In this document: positions 9,767 through 19,522 of the stretch, piece after piece
Layout: each line of letters begins with the position of its first letter
Numbering within the stretch: the first letter of the stretch is position 1
Assembly (NCBI GenBank): GCA_938027685.1
Contig: CALJAM010000006.1
Coordinates: 62,001-126,000 of the forward strand
Direction: 5' to 3'
DNA from: an uncultured Bryobacteraceae bacterium
Lineage (GTDB): Bacteria > Acidobacteriota > Terriglobia > Bryobacterales > Bryobacteraceae
Length of the DNA stretch: 64,000 bases
Notes under the pieces: model-generated
The model's input: the letters and a program-made list of their open reading frames with translations, nothing else
Databases searched by the model: none
What the model was told of the DNA's origin: nothing
Position numbers and translations under genes: made by a program

Positions 9767-10738
9767 GTGATGAGTCAGGGGCAAGCGACTTGCGCCCGCC
9801 CGCCCGCACTCGAGCGGCTGCCCGCCCTGGAGGCTGCGTTGGGTTCGGCCATACGTGGAAAGGCCGAAGTCATTCGCCTGGCGCTAGTTTGCCTGTTTGC
9901 CAAGGGCCATCTGCTGGTGGAGGACGTTCCCGGCGTAGGCAAGACTACCCTGGCTCAGGCGCTGGCCCGCGCGGTTAGTTCCACCTTCCACCGGCTTCAG
10001 TTTACGGCCGACATGCTTCCGAGCGACGTGCTGGGCGTCACCGTTTACAACGCCCGTACGGGCGCTTTCGAATTCAAGCAGGGGCCGATTTTCACCAATT
10101 TCCTGCTGGCGGACGAAATCAACCGCACGCCCCCCAAGACCCAGTCCGCCCTTCTCGAGGCCATGAACGAGCGCCAGGTCACCGTCGACGGGCGCTCCTA
10201 TCCGCTTGCGGAACCATTCATGGTAATCGCCACGCAGAATCCGGTCGAGCATCACGGCACATATCCGCTGCCGGAGTCGCAGCTCGACCGCTTTCTGATG
10301 CGCATACGCATCGGCTACCCGGATCCGGCCAGCGAGCGCGAGATCGTGCGGCGCGCGGGGCAGATGCCGGCACTCGAGATCCGACCGGTATTGAGCGCGG
10401 AGGAAGTCGTGCAGATCCAGTCCTGGGTTCCGCACGTGCGTGTGGACGAGGCGCTGGTCGATTACATGCTGGCGGTGGTCGAGAAGACGCGCTCACACGA
10501 GTCCATCACCCTGGGCGTCAGTCCGCGCGGGGCGCAGGCCCTCTACCGAGCCACTCAAGCGCTGGCCATGATCGAAGGGCGCGACTATGCCATCCCCGAT
10601 GACGTCAAGCGGCTCGTCATCCCGGTTTTCGCGCATCGCATCGTGGTCAACACGCGGCTGGTCGTAGCCCATCGCTCCGCCGACTTGAACGACCGCATCC
10701 TCGCCGAGCTGCTCACAATGGTCGAAGTGCCGCTGTAA
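9767..10738 (+). CDS. MoxR family AAA+ ATPase
   Basis: GHLLVEDVPGVGKTTLAQALA; ADEINRTPPKTQSALLEAMNERQVTVDG; ATQNPVEHHGTYPLPESQLDRF. Confidence 0.93.
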   Translation: MMSQGQATCARPPALERLPALEAALGSAIRGKAEVIRLALVCLFAKGHLLVEDVPGVGKTTLAQALARAVSSTFHRLQFTADMLPSDVLGVTVYNARTGAFEFKQGPIFTNFLLADEINRTPPKTQSALLEAMNERQVTVDGRSYPLAEPFMVIATQNPVEHHGTYPLPESQLDRFLMRIRIGYPDPASEREIVRRAGQMPALEIRPVLSAEEVVQIQSWVPHVRVDEALVDYMLAVVEKTRSHESITLGVSPRGAQALYRATQALAMIEGRDYAIPDDVKRLVIPVFAHRIVVNTRLVVAHRSADLNDRILAELLTMVEVPL

Positions 10739-10757
10739 GCACGGCAAGGGCCTCGCG

Positions 10758-11828
10758 ATGCGCACCGCCATCATCGGGCTCCCGCAAACGGGCAAAACTT
10801 CGCTGTTCAGTATCCTCACGGGGGCGCAGCAGGCGACCCGTCTGGGTTCTCTCGCCGCGCGGGTGGGCGTAGCCCGCGTGCCCGACGCACGGCTGGACGC
10901 CGTGGCCGCCGTTTTCCGGCCTGCCAAAGTCACCCACGCCACTATCGAGTATGTGGATACTCCACCCGTCTCACGTGAAGCGCTGCGCGATCCCGCCTAC
11001 CTGGCAGGTCTGCGCATCGTGGACGGGTTCGCTCACGTGCTGCGCTGCTTCCAGGACGAGCGTGTGCCGCACGAACTGGGCAGCGTCGATCCCTTACGCG
11101 ATCTGGTCCATGTGGAAACCGAGCTGATCCTGAGCGACCTCGTGGTGGTCGAGAAGCGGATCGAACGGCTGGACAAGGATCGTAAGAAGGTCAAGAGCCA
11201 GGAGCTGGAGCAGGAAGCGGAGCTGCTGCAGCGGCTCAAAGAGCCGCTGGAAGGCGGCCGGCCCTTGCGCGAGGTGGAGCTCTCTGATGACGAGCAAAAG
11301 CGGATCCGCGGCTTTCAGTTCCTTTCGCAAAAGCCCATGCTGTGGGTGTTGAACCTCGGCGAGGAGGATGCGCCGCGTCTGCACGAGATGGAAGCTGAGT
11401 TCCGCGCTCGACTGGGCCCGAAGCCGCGCACGGCGATCGTGGCGGTTTGCGGCAAGATCGAGGCCGAGCTAAGCGAGCTGCCGGCTGAGGAAGCGCAACA
11501 GTACCGCGCCAGTTTCGGCCTCCCGGATTCAGCGCTCGAACGCATCACTTCGGCCACCCTGTCCTTGCTGGGGCTGATATCGTTTTTCACCGGGTCGCAG
11601 CCGGAGGTGCGCGCGTGGACCGTGCCCCGCAACACGACGGCGCTGAAAGCTGCCGGAGCCATTCACAGCGATTTCGAGGAGCGCTTCATCCGCGCAGAGG
11701 TCATTCCCTGGCAGGCCTTGGTGGAGGCCGGTAGCGTGGCGGCAGCGCGCGAGAGGGGCCTCCTGCGACTGGAAGGCAAGGATTACATCGTGCAGGACGG
11801 CGACGTCCTGCAAATCCGTCACGGCTGA
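10758..11828 (+). CDS. Divergent YchF/Obg-like P-loop protein with C-terminal TGS-like (DUF933) domain
   Basis: MRTAIIGLPQTGKTSLFSILTGAQQ; C-terminus HSDFEERFIRAEVIPWQALVEAGSVAAARERGLLRLEGKDYIVQDGDVLQIRHG. Confidence 0.8.
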   Translation: MRTAIIGLPQTGKTSLFSILTGAQQATRLGSLAARVGVARVPDARLDAVAAVFRPAKVTHATIEYVDTPPVSREALRDPAYLAGLRIVDGFAHVLRCFQDERVPHELGSVDPLRDLVHVETELILSDLVVVEKRIERLDKDRKKVKSQELEQEAELLQRLKEPLEGGRPLREVELSDDEQKRIRGFQFLSQKPMLWVLNLGEEDAPRLHEMEAEFRARLGPKPRTAIVAVCGKIEAELSELPAEEAQQYRASFGLPDSALERITSATLSLLGLISFFTGSQPEVRAWTVPRNTTALKAAGAIHSDFEERFIRAEVIPWQALVEAGSVAAARERGLLRLEGKDYIVQDGDVLQIRHG

Positions 11829-11832
11829 TCTC

Positions 11833-13290
11833 TCAGCCGCGGTAGCGCGGAATCTGAGTGCCTACGATGGCGGCCGCGGCCGCCAGCCCGCACAGTACGA
11901 CGAACCAATCGCCCCACCGCGTATACAACGTCCGCTCGCCCGTGAACGAGAAGCTCACTCCCATGGCGGCCTGGGCGAAAGCGGGGAGCTCCCGCCGCAC
12001 GTGTCCCGAGGGATCCACCACCGCCGTGATGCCGTCGTTGGTCGCCCTCAACAGCCAGCGACGGTTCTCCACCGCACGCATGCGTGCGATTTTCAAGTGC
12101 TGCCGCCGAGCCGCCGTCCGCCCATACCAGCCGTCATTGGAGAGATTCACCAGCAATTCGGCGCCCGCGTCCGCGAAGCGGCGGACCAGCTCCGGAAAAA
12201 CAGCCTCGTAACAGATGAAAGCCCCGATCCTCCGCTCGCCGGCGGAGAGAACGACGAGCCGGGTACCGGGAACAAAATCGCCCGCCTCGTTCGTGATCTT
12301 CTCCATGAACCGGAAGGGCCGCGGCACGTACTCACCGAACGGAACCAGCTTCATCTTGTCGTACCGACCCGCCGGCGCACCCTCCGGCGAGACCAGCAAC
12401 GCGGAGTTCATGGGCGAACCCTCGGCCGTGTGGGGAACGACGTTCAACAAGATCCAAGCGCCTGTCCGTCGCGCGAGCCCGTTCACCATCTCGCGGAAAC
12501 GTGCATCGGCGTCGTAGTAGACGGGAGCAGGCACCTCGGGCCATACAATCAGCACGGCCGGGCGGCCCGCTCTCGCGGCGTGCTCGGAGAGAAAGACCAG
12601 GCGCTCGTGCTGCCGCTGGGTCCAACTGTCGGTCCAGTCTGCGATCTCGGAGATGTTGGGTTGCACCAGCACCGCCGTGTACTCGCCCTCGGAGGGCGCG
12701 GGCAGCCGCGGCAGGGCGTAGAGGATCGCCAGCAAAGCCGCGGGTGCAAGCTGTATCAGCGGTCGCCGCCGGATCACCATGGCGAGAGCGGTGCCCATTA
12801 GGGCCAGAACGAACGAAACGCCATGCACTCCCGCCAGGGGCGCCAGACGCACGGGCAGGTCCATGTCGATGCCCGCGTTCCCTAAGGCCAGCCACGCGAA
12901 GCCCAGCGGACCGTGGCTGCGTTCGATCGCCGCCCACAGCGCAGGAACCGCCAGCAGCGCCCAACGGCTCGCTAGCGCCACCGCTGCCAGCCATGCAAAT
13001 ACTCCGAAATGCAGCCCCTTGATCAGGGAAAACAAGGCCACTGCTCCCCACGCCAGCACCTGGGGCATGCCGCCGTGAACGGCCAGCGGGTAGTGGATCC
13101 AATAGCAGGTCCCGCCCCAGAAGATCACGCCCGCCAGGTACCCCAGTAGGAACCGCCGCAGCCGGCTCGCCTCGCGGTCCAGGGCAACCAGCAGGGGGGC
13201 GAGCGCGAGCGGAGCAAGCCAGCTCACGTCGAAGCGAGGGAAGGAAAGCACCAGCAACGAGCCGCTCGCGGCGGCGAGCAGCCAGTTCAC
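11833..13290 (-). CDS. lnt: Apolipoprotein N-acyltransferase
   Basis: N-terminal multi-TM region, then nitrilase-like domain: VLIVWPEVPAPVYY, YDKMKLVPFGEYVP, IGAFICYEAVFPELVRRFADAGAELLVNLSNDGWYG. Confidence 0.93.
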   Translation of the reverse strand: MNWLLAAASGSLLVLSFPRFDVSWLAPLALAPLLVALDREASRLRRFLLGYLAGVIFWGGTCYWIHYPLAVHGGMPQVLAWGAVALFSLIKGLHFGVFAWLAAVALASRWALLAVPALWAAIERSHGPLGFAWLALGNAGIDMDLPVRLAPLAGVHGVSFVLALMGTALAMVIRRRPLIQLAPAALLAILYALPRLPAPSEGEYTAVLVQPNISEIADWTDSWTQRQHERLVFLSEHAARAGRPAVLIVWPEVPAPVYYDADARFREMVNGLARRTGAWILLNVVPHTAEGSPMNSALLVSPEGAPAGRYDKMKLVPFGEYVPRPFRFMEKITNEAGDFVPGTRLVVLSAGERRIGAFICYEAVFPELVRRFADAGAELLVNLSNDGWYGRTAARRQHLKIARMRAVENRRWLLRATNDGITAVVDPSGHVRRELPAFAQAAMGVSFSFTGERTLYTRWGDWFVVLCGLAAAAAIVGTQIPRYRG

Positions 13291-14165
13291 GGGCGTCCCT
13301 CCGCAGCCGTCGCCTCTCGCAGAACCTGTTCCGCCATGTAAGAGCTGCGTACGAAGGGGCCGCTGAAGACGGCCGCAAAGCCGAGCTTCAAACCTGTGTC
13401 GCGATATTCCTCGAACCGCTCCGGAGCCAGGTACTCGGCAACGGGCAGATTGCGGCGGGTGGGTTGCAGGTACTGGCCGATCGTGAGTATGGCTACGCCC
13501 GCCTCCCTCAGATCTCGCATGAGCGCGTGCACCTCGCCCGGCGTCTCACCCAAGCCCACCATCAAGCCGGATTTGACCAACGCGCCGCCGCCATGACGGC
13601 TCGCAAAGGCGAGCACCGCCAGAGAACGGTCGTAACGCGCTTGCGGCCGGACCAGCGGATACAGGCGCGGCACGGTCTCGACGTTGTGATTGAACACATC
13701 AGGCCCGGCAGCAAGGACCGTCTCTACGGCCCGCAGATCGCCCATGAAGTCCGGCGTGAGAACCTCGACGATCGCACCCGGCAAGGCCCTGCGGATCTGG
13801 CGGATCGTGGCGGCGAAATGAGCCGCACCGCCGTCGGCGAGGTCGTCGCGGTTCACGCTGGTGACAACGACGTGGCGCAGATTCATTCGGCGTGCCATGT
13901 CGGCGACGAGTTCCGGCTCCCGGGGATCGGGCGTGGGCGGGTGACGCGCCTTGGGAACGGCGCAAAAACCGCAGCCGCGCGTGCACAGATTGCCCAAAAT
14001 CATGAAGGTGGCGCTACCGCGGTGAAAGCACTCGTGGATGTTAGGGCACCGCGCTGATTCGCAGACCGTGTGCAGATTACGGCGACGCAGCTCGCGCTTG
14101 ATTTCGTGTAGCGCGACAAAGTCCGTCTGCGGTTTGCGCAGCCAAACTGGCAGGCGCGGCCGCAC
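13287..14165 (-). CDS. lipA: Lipoyl synthase
   Basis: CESARCPNIHEC and CTRGCGFC clusters; in-frame GTG start at 14165 follows the TGA of the upstream SPOR gene; the longer ORF to 14663 overlaps that gene. Confidence 0.93.
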   Translation of the reverse strand: MRPRLPVWLRKPQTDFVALHEIKRELRRRNLHTVCESARCPNIHECFHRGSATFMILGNLCTRGCGFCAVPKARHPPTPDPREPELVADMARRMNLRHVVVTSVNRDDLADGGAAHFAATIRQIRRALPGAIVEVLTPDFMGDLRAVETVLAAGPDVFNHNVETVPRLYPLVRPQARYDRSLAVLAFASRHGGGALVKSGLMVGLGETPGEVHALMRDLREAGVAILTIGQYLQPTRRNLPVAEYLAPERFEEYRDTGLKLGFAAVFSGPFVRSSYMAEQVLREATAAEGRP

Positions 14166-14166
14166 C

Positions 14167-14796
14167 TCAGTACCTGCGCACGTAAGTGGAGCGGAATCCG
14201 GCTTCCTCGAGTCTCTTTCTCGTCCTGCCGATTTCTTCCTCGTCTTTGAGCGGACCCACAAGCACTCGGAAGAGCGTCTCGCTAGGCCCCGGCGCCACTC
14301 GCGCGGGAAAGCCTTTCCGCTTGAGGACATCCGCCAGCAGTTCGGCCTCGTTGCGCCGAACAGCCGCCACCTGCACGAAAGTCTCGCCTGGGGAGGGCTC
14401 GGCGACCGCCGGCGATTCGGCGGCCGGCGCGGTAGGGGTCTGTGGCGCACCGGCAGCCGGCGTTTGCAAGGGCTCCGCCGCGGCCTCCTTCGCGATCGCC
14501 GGGGCTGCGGCCTCCGTCGCCACCTTGGCTTCGCCCGGCGCGAGCGGGGCCGTGACCTCGGGCGGCGTAGGTTGCGCAGCAGGAGCACCGGTCCGCTGTG
14601 CGACGCCGCCGCCTGTTGAAGTCGCGCCCTTCCCCACCTCCTCCGGGACGGAGGCGACCTCACCGCCGGCTGTCCTGCCCAGGAAGTAGCCCGCCGAGAA
14701 CACGACCCCGAGCAGAACGATCAAAATGAAGATCACGCTGAGCAGCTGGGGCGTACCCAGCACCAGTTCGTATTCGCCTTGCTCGTTACGCGGCAT
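14167..14796 (-). CDS. SPOR domain-containing membrane protein
   Basis: Single TM helix (LLSVIFILIVLLGVVFSAGYFLG), Ala/Pro-rich linker, C-terminal FVQVAAVRRNEAELLADVLKRKGFPARV...RVLVGPLKDEEE. Confidence 0.85.
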   Translation of the reverse strand: MPRNEQGEYELVLGTPQLLSVIFILIVLLGVVFSAGYFLGRTAGGEVASVPEEVGKGATSTGGGVAQRTGAPAAQPTPPEVTAPLAPGEAKVATEAAAPAIAKEAAAEPLQTPAAGAPQTPTAPAAESPAVAEPSPGETFVQVAAVRRNEAELLADVLKRKGFPARVAPGPSETLFRVLVGPLKDEEEIGRTRKRLEEAGFRSTYVRRY

Positions 14797-14799
14797 GGC

Positions 14800-15585
14800 T
14801 CATGCGGTGCTTCGGCCTTCAGCAGAGGCCAGCCGGTCCAGCACGCTCTTGACGCCGGTGATGATGTCGATCGGGATGGGAAAAACGACCGTCGTGTTCT
14901 TCTCGGTCCCGATCTCCACCAGCGTTTGCAGGTACCGCAACTGCAGGGCAACCGGCTGGCGCTGGATCATCTCGGCGGCCATGGTGAGCTTTTCCGCCGC
15001 CGTGTACTCGCCCTCGGCGTGTATGATCTTGGCGCGGCGTTCGCGCTCGGCCTCGGCCTGGCGCGCGATCGCGCGAATCATCTGCTCGGGCAGATCCACC
15101 TGTTTGATCTCCACCATGGTGACCTTGACGCCCCAGGGTCCCGTGTGCTGGTCCAGCACAGTCTGCAGGCGCAGGTTCAGTTTCTCGCGCTGGCTGAGCA
15201 GCTCGTCCAATTCCACTTCGCCCAGCACGCTCCGCAGTGTGGTTTGTGCCAGCTGTGAGGTGGCGTAAAGGTAATTGGCCACCTCGATCACGGCCCGCGT
15301 GGGGTCGATCACGCGGAAGTAGACCACCGCATTGACCTTCACCGTGACGTTGTCGCGCGTCACCAGGTCTTGCGGCGGCACCTCGAGCGTCTCGATTCGC
15401 AGCGAAATGCGGACCATGCGGTCAATAGGAGCAAAGACCAGTATGATGCCCGGTCCCTTGGGCTTAGGCAGCACCCGTCCCAGCCGGAAAATCACTCCCC
15501 GTTCGTACTCGGCCAGGATCTTGATCGAAGAGAGCAGGTAAAGACCCACGATCAGGGCGGCAAACCACCAAATGGAAAACTCCAT
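14800..15585 (-). CDS. SPFH/Band 7 (slipin/stomatin-like) membrane protein
   Basis: [46 protein letters not shown]...[18 protein letters not shown]. Confidence 0.92.
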   Translation of the reverse strand: MEFSIWWFAALIVGLYLLSSIKILAEYERGVIFRLGRVLPKPKGPGIILVFAPIDRMVRISLRIETLEVPPQDLVTRDNVTVKVNAVVYFRVIDPTRAVIEVANYLYATSQLAQTTLRSVLGEVELDELLSQREKLNLRLQTVLDQHTGPWGVKVTMVEIKQVDLPEQMIRAIARQAEAERERRAKIIHAEGEYTAAEKLTMAAEMIQRQPVALQLRYLQTLVEIGTEKNTTVVFPIPIDIITGVKSVLDRLASAEGRSTA

Positions 15586-15586
15586 T

Positions 15587-16873
15587 TCAGTCCCCCTTGT
15601 CTTGTTCGACGGGCACGACGTGCAGCGTCAGCCCGTGTACGTCCACGACCTTGACCGGCTTGCCTGCTTCCACCGGCTCGCTCGCCACCGCATTCCAGAG
15701 CTCCCCGTGAACGAAAACCTTGCCTGCGGGCGACAGACTGGTATACGCCACGCCTACTTCGTCGATCATCCCCGAGGTTCCCGTAGTCACCTTCTGCACG
15801 CGGGCCCGTACGACGAGAGTGACCAGGAACGAAGTGATCAGCGCGAAGGGCAAAGCTAAGCCGACGGCCACCGGCAGTTTGATGCGCATTTCCGGCAGCG
15901 GGCTTTCGATCAGCAGCAGGGCGCCCAGCACCATCGAGACGGCCCCGCCCGCTCCCAGAATCCCGTGGGAAGCCAGCTTCGCCTCCAGCACGAAAAGGAT
16001 CAAGGCCAGCACCAACAGAGCGACACCGACCCAATTGATGGGAAGGACCGAAAGCGCCGAAAGGCCCAATAGCACCAGGATTCCGCCGATGACGCCCGGC
16101 GCGATCAGCCCCGGGGAGCTGAATTCGATGTAGACGCCGAGCGCACCGAGGACCAGGAGCGCCAAGGCAATGTTGGGATCGGCGATGGCGGCCAGGATCT
16201 CTTCGCGCAGCGAGCGCTCGTAAGTGATCACCGCGGGCTGCTCGAGCGTGATCCTGACCTTGCGCCCGTCAAAGCGCGTGATCTCCCGCCCGTTGAGCCT
16301 GGCGAGCAGATCCGCTTCGTCGCGCACGAGCAGGTCGATCAACCTGTTGTCCAAGGCTTCGCGATCCGTGAAGGATCGTGCCTCCACCACGGCCTTCTCC
16401 GCCAGGGCCGCGTTGCGCCCGCGCTTGCTGACGATGCTGCGCATGAAGGCGGCAGCGTCGCTCTGGACCTTCTCGCGCATCACCTTGTCCATCTCGCCAC
16501 CCAGCAGAACCGGACTGGCGGCTCCGGCGCGCGTGCCCGCGGCCATGGCGGCCACATCGCCGGCCTGCAGGATGAAGAAACCCGCCGACGCGGCTCGTCC
16601 CCCGCTCGGAGTGACGAACGTGACGACCGGCACCGGCGAAGCCAGGAGCTTCTCGACGATCTGGCGGGTAGCTTCGAACAGACCGCCGGGGGTGTTCAAC
16701 CGCACGAGCAACACTTCCGCGTTGTCGCGCTGCGCCTGCGCCAGGGCGTGTCCGATGATTTCAACCGTGATCGGGTGAACCACGCCGTCCACGTCGACCG
16801 CCATGACTTTTTGGACGGCCGAGGGAGCGCGGAGCGCGCACAACAACCCGGCGATCAGAAGCGCTGTTCGCAA
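15587..16873 (-). CDS. NfeD family protein (membrane-bound ClpP-class serine protease)
   Basis: [47 protein letters not shown]-terminal NfeD OB-fold; adjacent slipin. Confidence 0.9.
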   Translation of the reverse strand: MRTALLIAGLLCALRAPSAVQKVMAVDVDGVVHPITVEIIGHALAQAQRDNAEVLLVRLNTPGGLFEATRQIVEKLLASPVPVVTFVTPSGGRAASAGFFILQAGDVAAMAAGTRAGAASPVLLGGEMDKVMREKVQSDAAAFMRSIVSKRGRNAALAEKAVVEARSFTDREALDNRLIDLLVRDEADLLARLNGREITRFDGRKVRITLEQPAVITYERSLREEILAAIADPNIALALLVLGALGVYIEFSSPGLIAPGVIGGILVLLGLSALSVLPINWVGVALLVLALILFVLEAKLASHGILGAGGAVSMVLGALLLIESPLPEMRIKLPVAVGLALPFALITSFLVTLVVRARVQKVTTGTSGMIDEVGVAYTSLSPAGKVFVHGELWNAVASEPVEAGKPVKVVDVHGLTLHVVPVEQDKGD

Positions 16874-16911
16874 TGCAATCCCAATATATCACCAGCGGCC
16901 GGGCGCGGCTC

Positions 16912-18168
16912 TCACTCGTAACGCAGCGCAACCACAGGATCCAGCCGCGCCGCCTTCATCGCGGGCCAGACGCCGAAAAACAGCCCCACGAAGACGGAAA
17001 CCAGCAGTCCGGTGACTAGCGCCCAGGCCGGCACCACCGACGGCAGCGACGGCACCAGTTTGCCAATAGCCATCGTTACCAGCAGCGCCAGGGCCAGTCC
17101 CAAAAGCCCGCCGCTGCCCGTCAGCGCCATAGCTTCCAGCAAGAACTGGGCCACGATGTCCTGGCGGCGCGCTCCAATGGCCTTTCGTACTCCAATCTCC
17201 CGCGTCCGCTCCGTGACCGAGACGAGCATGATGTTCATGACCCCAATACCGCCCACCAGCAGGCCCAGACCTGAAACCGCCAACGTGGCCAGCACGATCA
17301 GGCGAGTCATGCGATCGAACTGAGCAACGATCTGATCCGGCGTGGAGAGGGCGAAATCGTTGGGCTCGCCGGGCGGCGTACGACGGAGCTTGCGCAGGAT
17401 GTCCTCCACCTCCTCATAAGCTGCCTGCCGCATTCCGGGGCGGGCTTTGGCAGTGATTAGCACTTGGTCGCGCAATTGCGGATAGCGCAAACGGGCGGTT
17501 GCAAACGGAATCAGGATCTCCAGGTCCTGACGATTCTGGCCGAAGAAGCCCCCTTTGGCCTTCGCGAAGACGCCAAGAACTTCGTACTCGGCGCCGTCGA
17601 CGATGACCCTGCGCCCCACAGCGTCTCCGTCCGGAAAAAGGACCTCGGCGATGCCAGCTCCCAGCAACGCTACCCGGGCTGAACGATGTTCCTCTTCCGG
17701 CGTAAAGCTCCGCCCCATCGCCAACTCCCGAGGGGTGATCGAGAAGTAGTTGGCGGTGACGCCGGTGAGGAAAAGGTTGTCGGATTCGTAGCCTGGAACT
17801 CGGGCGGTGATAGGCCGGCGTCCGACCACGGGCGGGACGTAGAGGCTCACACTGGTGTCTTCCACCGACGGGCACAGGCGCCGTAGCAGATCGGCATATT
17901 CGGGCAGGATCGGTTTGCGCCGCTGCTCTTTCGGGGACGGGAATGAGCCCTGCGGATCGCCGCTGGTCTTATAGACGAAAATGTTGTCCGGGCCGAGCTC
18001 TTGAAAAAGAGTCACGATGCCCTGGCGCAGGCCGGAAAGCAGCGAGGCGACCGTGACCACGGTCGTGATGCCGACGACGATGCCAAGCACGGTGAGCGCC
18101 GAACGGAAGCGGTGCGTCCAGACCGCCGCCAGCGCCATGCTTAGATTCTCGCCCCAGCTCAGCCGCAC
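16912..18168 (-). CDS. ABC transporter permease (MacB/FtsX type)
   Basis: FRSALTVLGIVVGITTVVTVASLLSG...GGIGVMNIMLVSVTERTREIGVRKAIGARRQDI. Confidence 0.92.
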   Translation of the reverse strand: MRLSWGENLSMALAAVWTHRFRSALTVLGIVVGITTVVTVASLLSGLRQGIVTLFQELGPDNIFVYKTSGDPQGSFPSPKEQRRKPILPEYADLLRRLCPSVEDTSVSLYVPPVVGRRPITARVPGYESDNLFLTGVTANYFSITPRELAMGRSFTPEEEHRSARVALLGAGIAEVLFPDGDAVGRRVIVDGAEYEVLGVFAKAKGGFFGQNRQDLEILIPFATARLRYPQLRDQVLITAKARPGMRQAAYEEVEDILRKLRRTPPGEPNDFALSTPDQIVAQFDRMTRLIVLATLAVSGLGLLVGGIGVMNIMLVSVTERTREIGVRKAIGARRQDIVAQFLLEAMALTGSGGLLGLALALLVTMAIGKLVPSLPSVVPAWALVTGLLVSVFVGLFFGVWPAMKAARLDPVVALRYE

Positions 18169-18171
18169 GGC

Positions 18172-19437
18172 TTACTCCTGGCGCAGGGCAACCACAGGAT
18201 CCAACCTCGCCGCGCGGACGGCGGGGTACCATCCGGCCGCGATCCCTACGATTCCGGACACCAGCATGGCCAGCGCCGCATAATGCCAACGCACCGGGAG
18301 ACTGGTCTCGAGCAACTGCTCGAGCGCCCTCGCGCCCAGCAGGCCCGCGAGAAGCCCGAGGATTCCTCCCGCGCCGGTCAACAGTACCGCCTCGATCAGG
18401 AACTGCAAGCGGATGTCAAAGGGCCGTGCGCCGACGGACTTCCGGATTCCGATTTCCTGCGTGCGTTCGGTCACCGAGACCAGCATGATGTTCATCACCA
18501 CGATTCCCCCGACCACCAGCGAAATCGAGGTGAGCGGGATGGCTACCGACGAAATCATCCCGAGAATGTTTTGGGTGAAGCTGCGCACGGCCTCCGGGGT
18601 GAGGGTATCGAAACGATCCGGTTCACCCGGGCGCTGACGGAAGCGGGCGCGCAGCGCCGAGCGCGTGACGTCGAGAGCCTCATCCAGTGTGAGACCCGCG
18701 CCGGGACGGGCTCGGGCAAACAGGGTGATCGAATCGGGCGTTCCGAACATGCGTCGGTAAACGGTCACGGGTATGAAGACGGCGTTGTCGCGCAGGCCTC
18801 CCATCACACTGCCCAGCTTCTCCTGCACGCCTACCACGGTAAAGTCGAGGCCTTGCAGCTTGATCTTGCGGCCGATGGGCGAACCCGCGGGAAACAGGGC
18901 GACGCGCACATCTTCGCCAATCACCGCGACCGCTTGCCGGTTTCGTTCCTCCTCCTGCGTGAAAAATCGTCCTTCCGAAGTACTCACGTCGCGCAGAAAA
19001 GAGAGAGTCCAGGAAACACCCTGAACGAGTCCGTCATCAAAGATGCGATTTTCGGCTTTGACTTCGAGCGGCCGCGCCACGTAAGGGCTGTAAACCACCC
19101 GATCGCCGGTGGCGGCCTCCAGGTACTTCAGGTCATCCCAACGGACGGGCCGGTTGCGCCTGAGCTTTTCGTAATACTCCCGCCGGCCCACGGCGCCGGC
19201 CACCTGGGCCACAAGAAAGGTTTCCGTGCCGAAAGTCTTGGCGGCGCTCTGCTCGGCGTACACGCCTAGGCCCTCGACGGCAGCTCCCACGATGACCACG
19301 CTGGCCACGCCGATGATCACCCCGAGCAGGGTCAGGAAACTGCGTAGCTTGTGGGCGAGGACCGATTCCCTGGCCAGGCGCTCCGCCGAACGTATCAGTT
19401 CGAGTTCCCGCTGCCATTTCCCCCATCGCCCCGTCAT
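18172..19437 (-). CDS. ABC transporter permease (MacB/FtsX type)
   Basis: LRSFLTLLGVIIGVASVVIVGAAVEG...GGIVVMNIMLVSVTERTQEIGIRKSVGARPFDI. Confidence 0.92.
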   Translation of the reverse strand: MTGRWGKWQRELELIRSAERLARESVLAHKLRSFLTLLGVIIGVASVVIVGAAVEGLGVYAEQSAAKTFGTETFLVAQVAGAVGRREYYEKLRRNRPVRWDDLKYLEAATGDRVVYSPYVARPLEVKAENRIFDDGLVQGVSWTLSFLRDVSTSEGRFFTQEEERNRQAVAVIGEDVRVALFPAGSPIGRKIKLQGLDFTVVGVQEKLGSVMGGLRDNAVFIPVTVYRRMFGTPDSITLFARARPGAGLTLDEALDVTRSALRARFRQRPGEPDRFDTLTPEAVRSFTQNILGMISSVAIPLTSISLVVGGIVVMNIMLVSVTERTQEIGIRKSVGARPFDIRLQFLIEAVLLTGAGGILGLLAGLLGARALEQLLETSLPVRWHYAALAMLVSGIVGIAAGWYPAVRAARLDPVVALRQE

Positions 19438-19473
19438 CGCGTCCCATTACCATTATGACCGAGCGCGTTGAGC

Positions 19474-19505
19474 AAAAAAAGAAGGGCCGTCCTTTCGGAC
19501 GGCCC
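19474..19505 (-). terminator. Rho-independent terminator of the minus-strand TonB-type gene
   Basis: Perfect 9-bp stem GGGCCGTCC(TTTC)GGACGGCCC at 19484-19505; on the minus strand followed by a T-run (plus-strand GCAAAAAAAG). Confidence 0.85.
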
Positions 19506-19522
19506 CGTGCTATTAGCGAATT

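Noticed and set aside
8358-9809. 483-aa minus-strand ORF
   Set aside because: Antisense of the carboxypeptidase-regulatory-like/beta-barrel gene; no domain-like sequence
13287-14663. 458-aa version of lipA with a long Arg/Pro-rich N-terminus
   Set aside because: The extra N-terminus is the alternate frame of the SPOR gene; a GTG start at 14165 gives a normal lipoyl synthase
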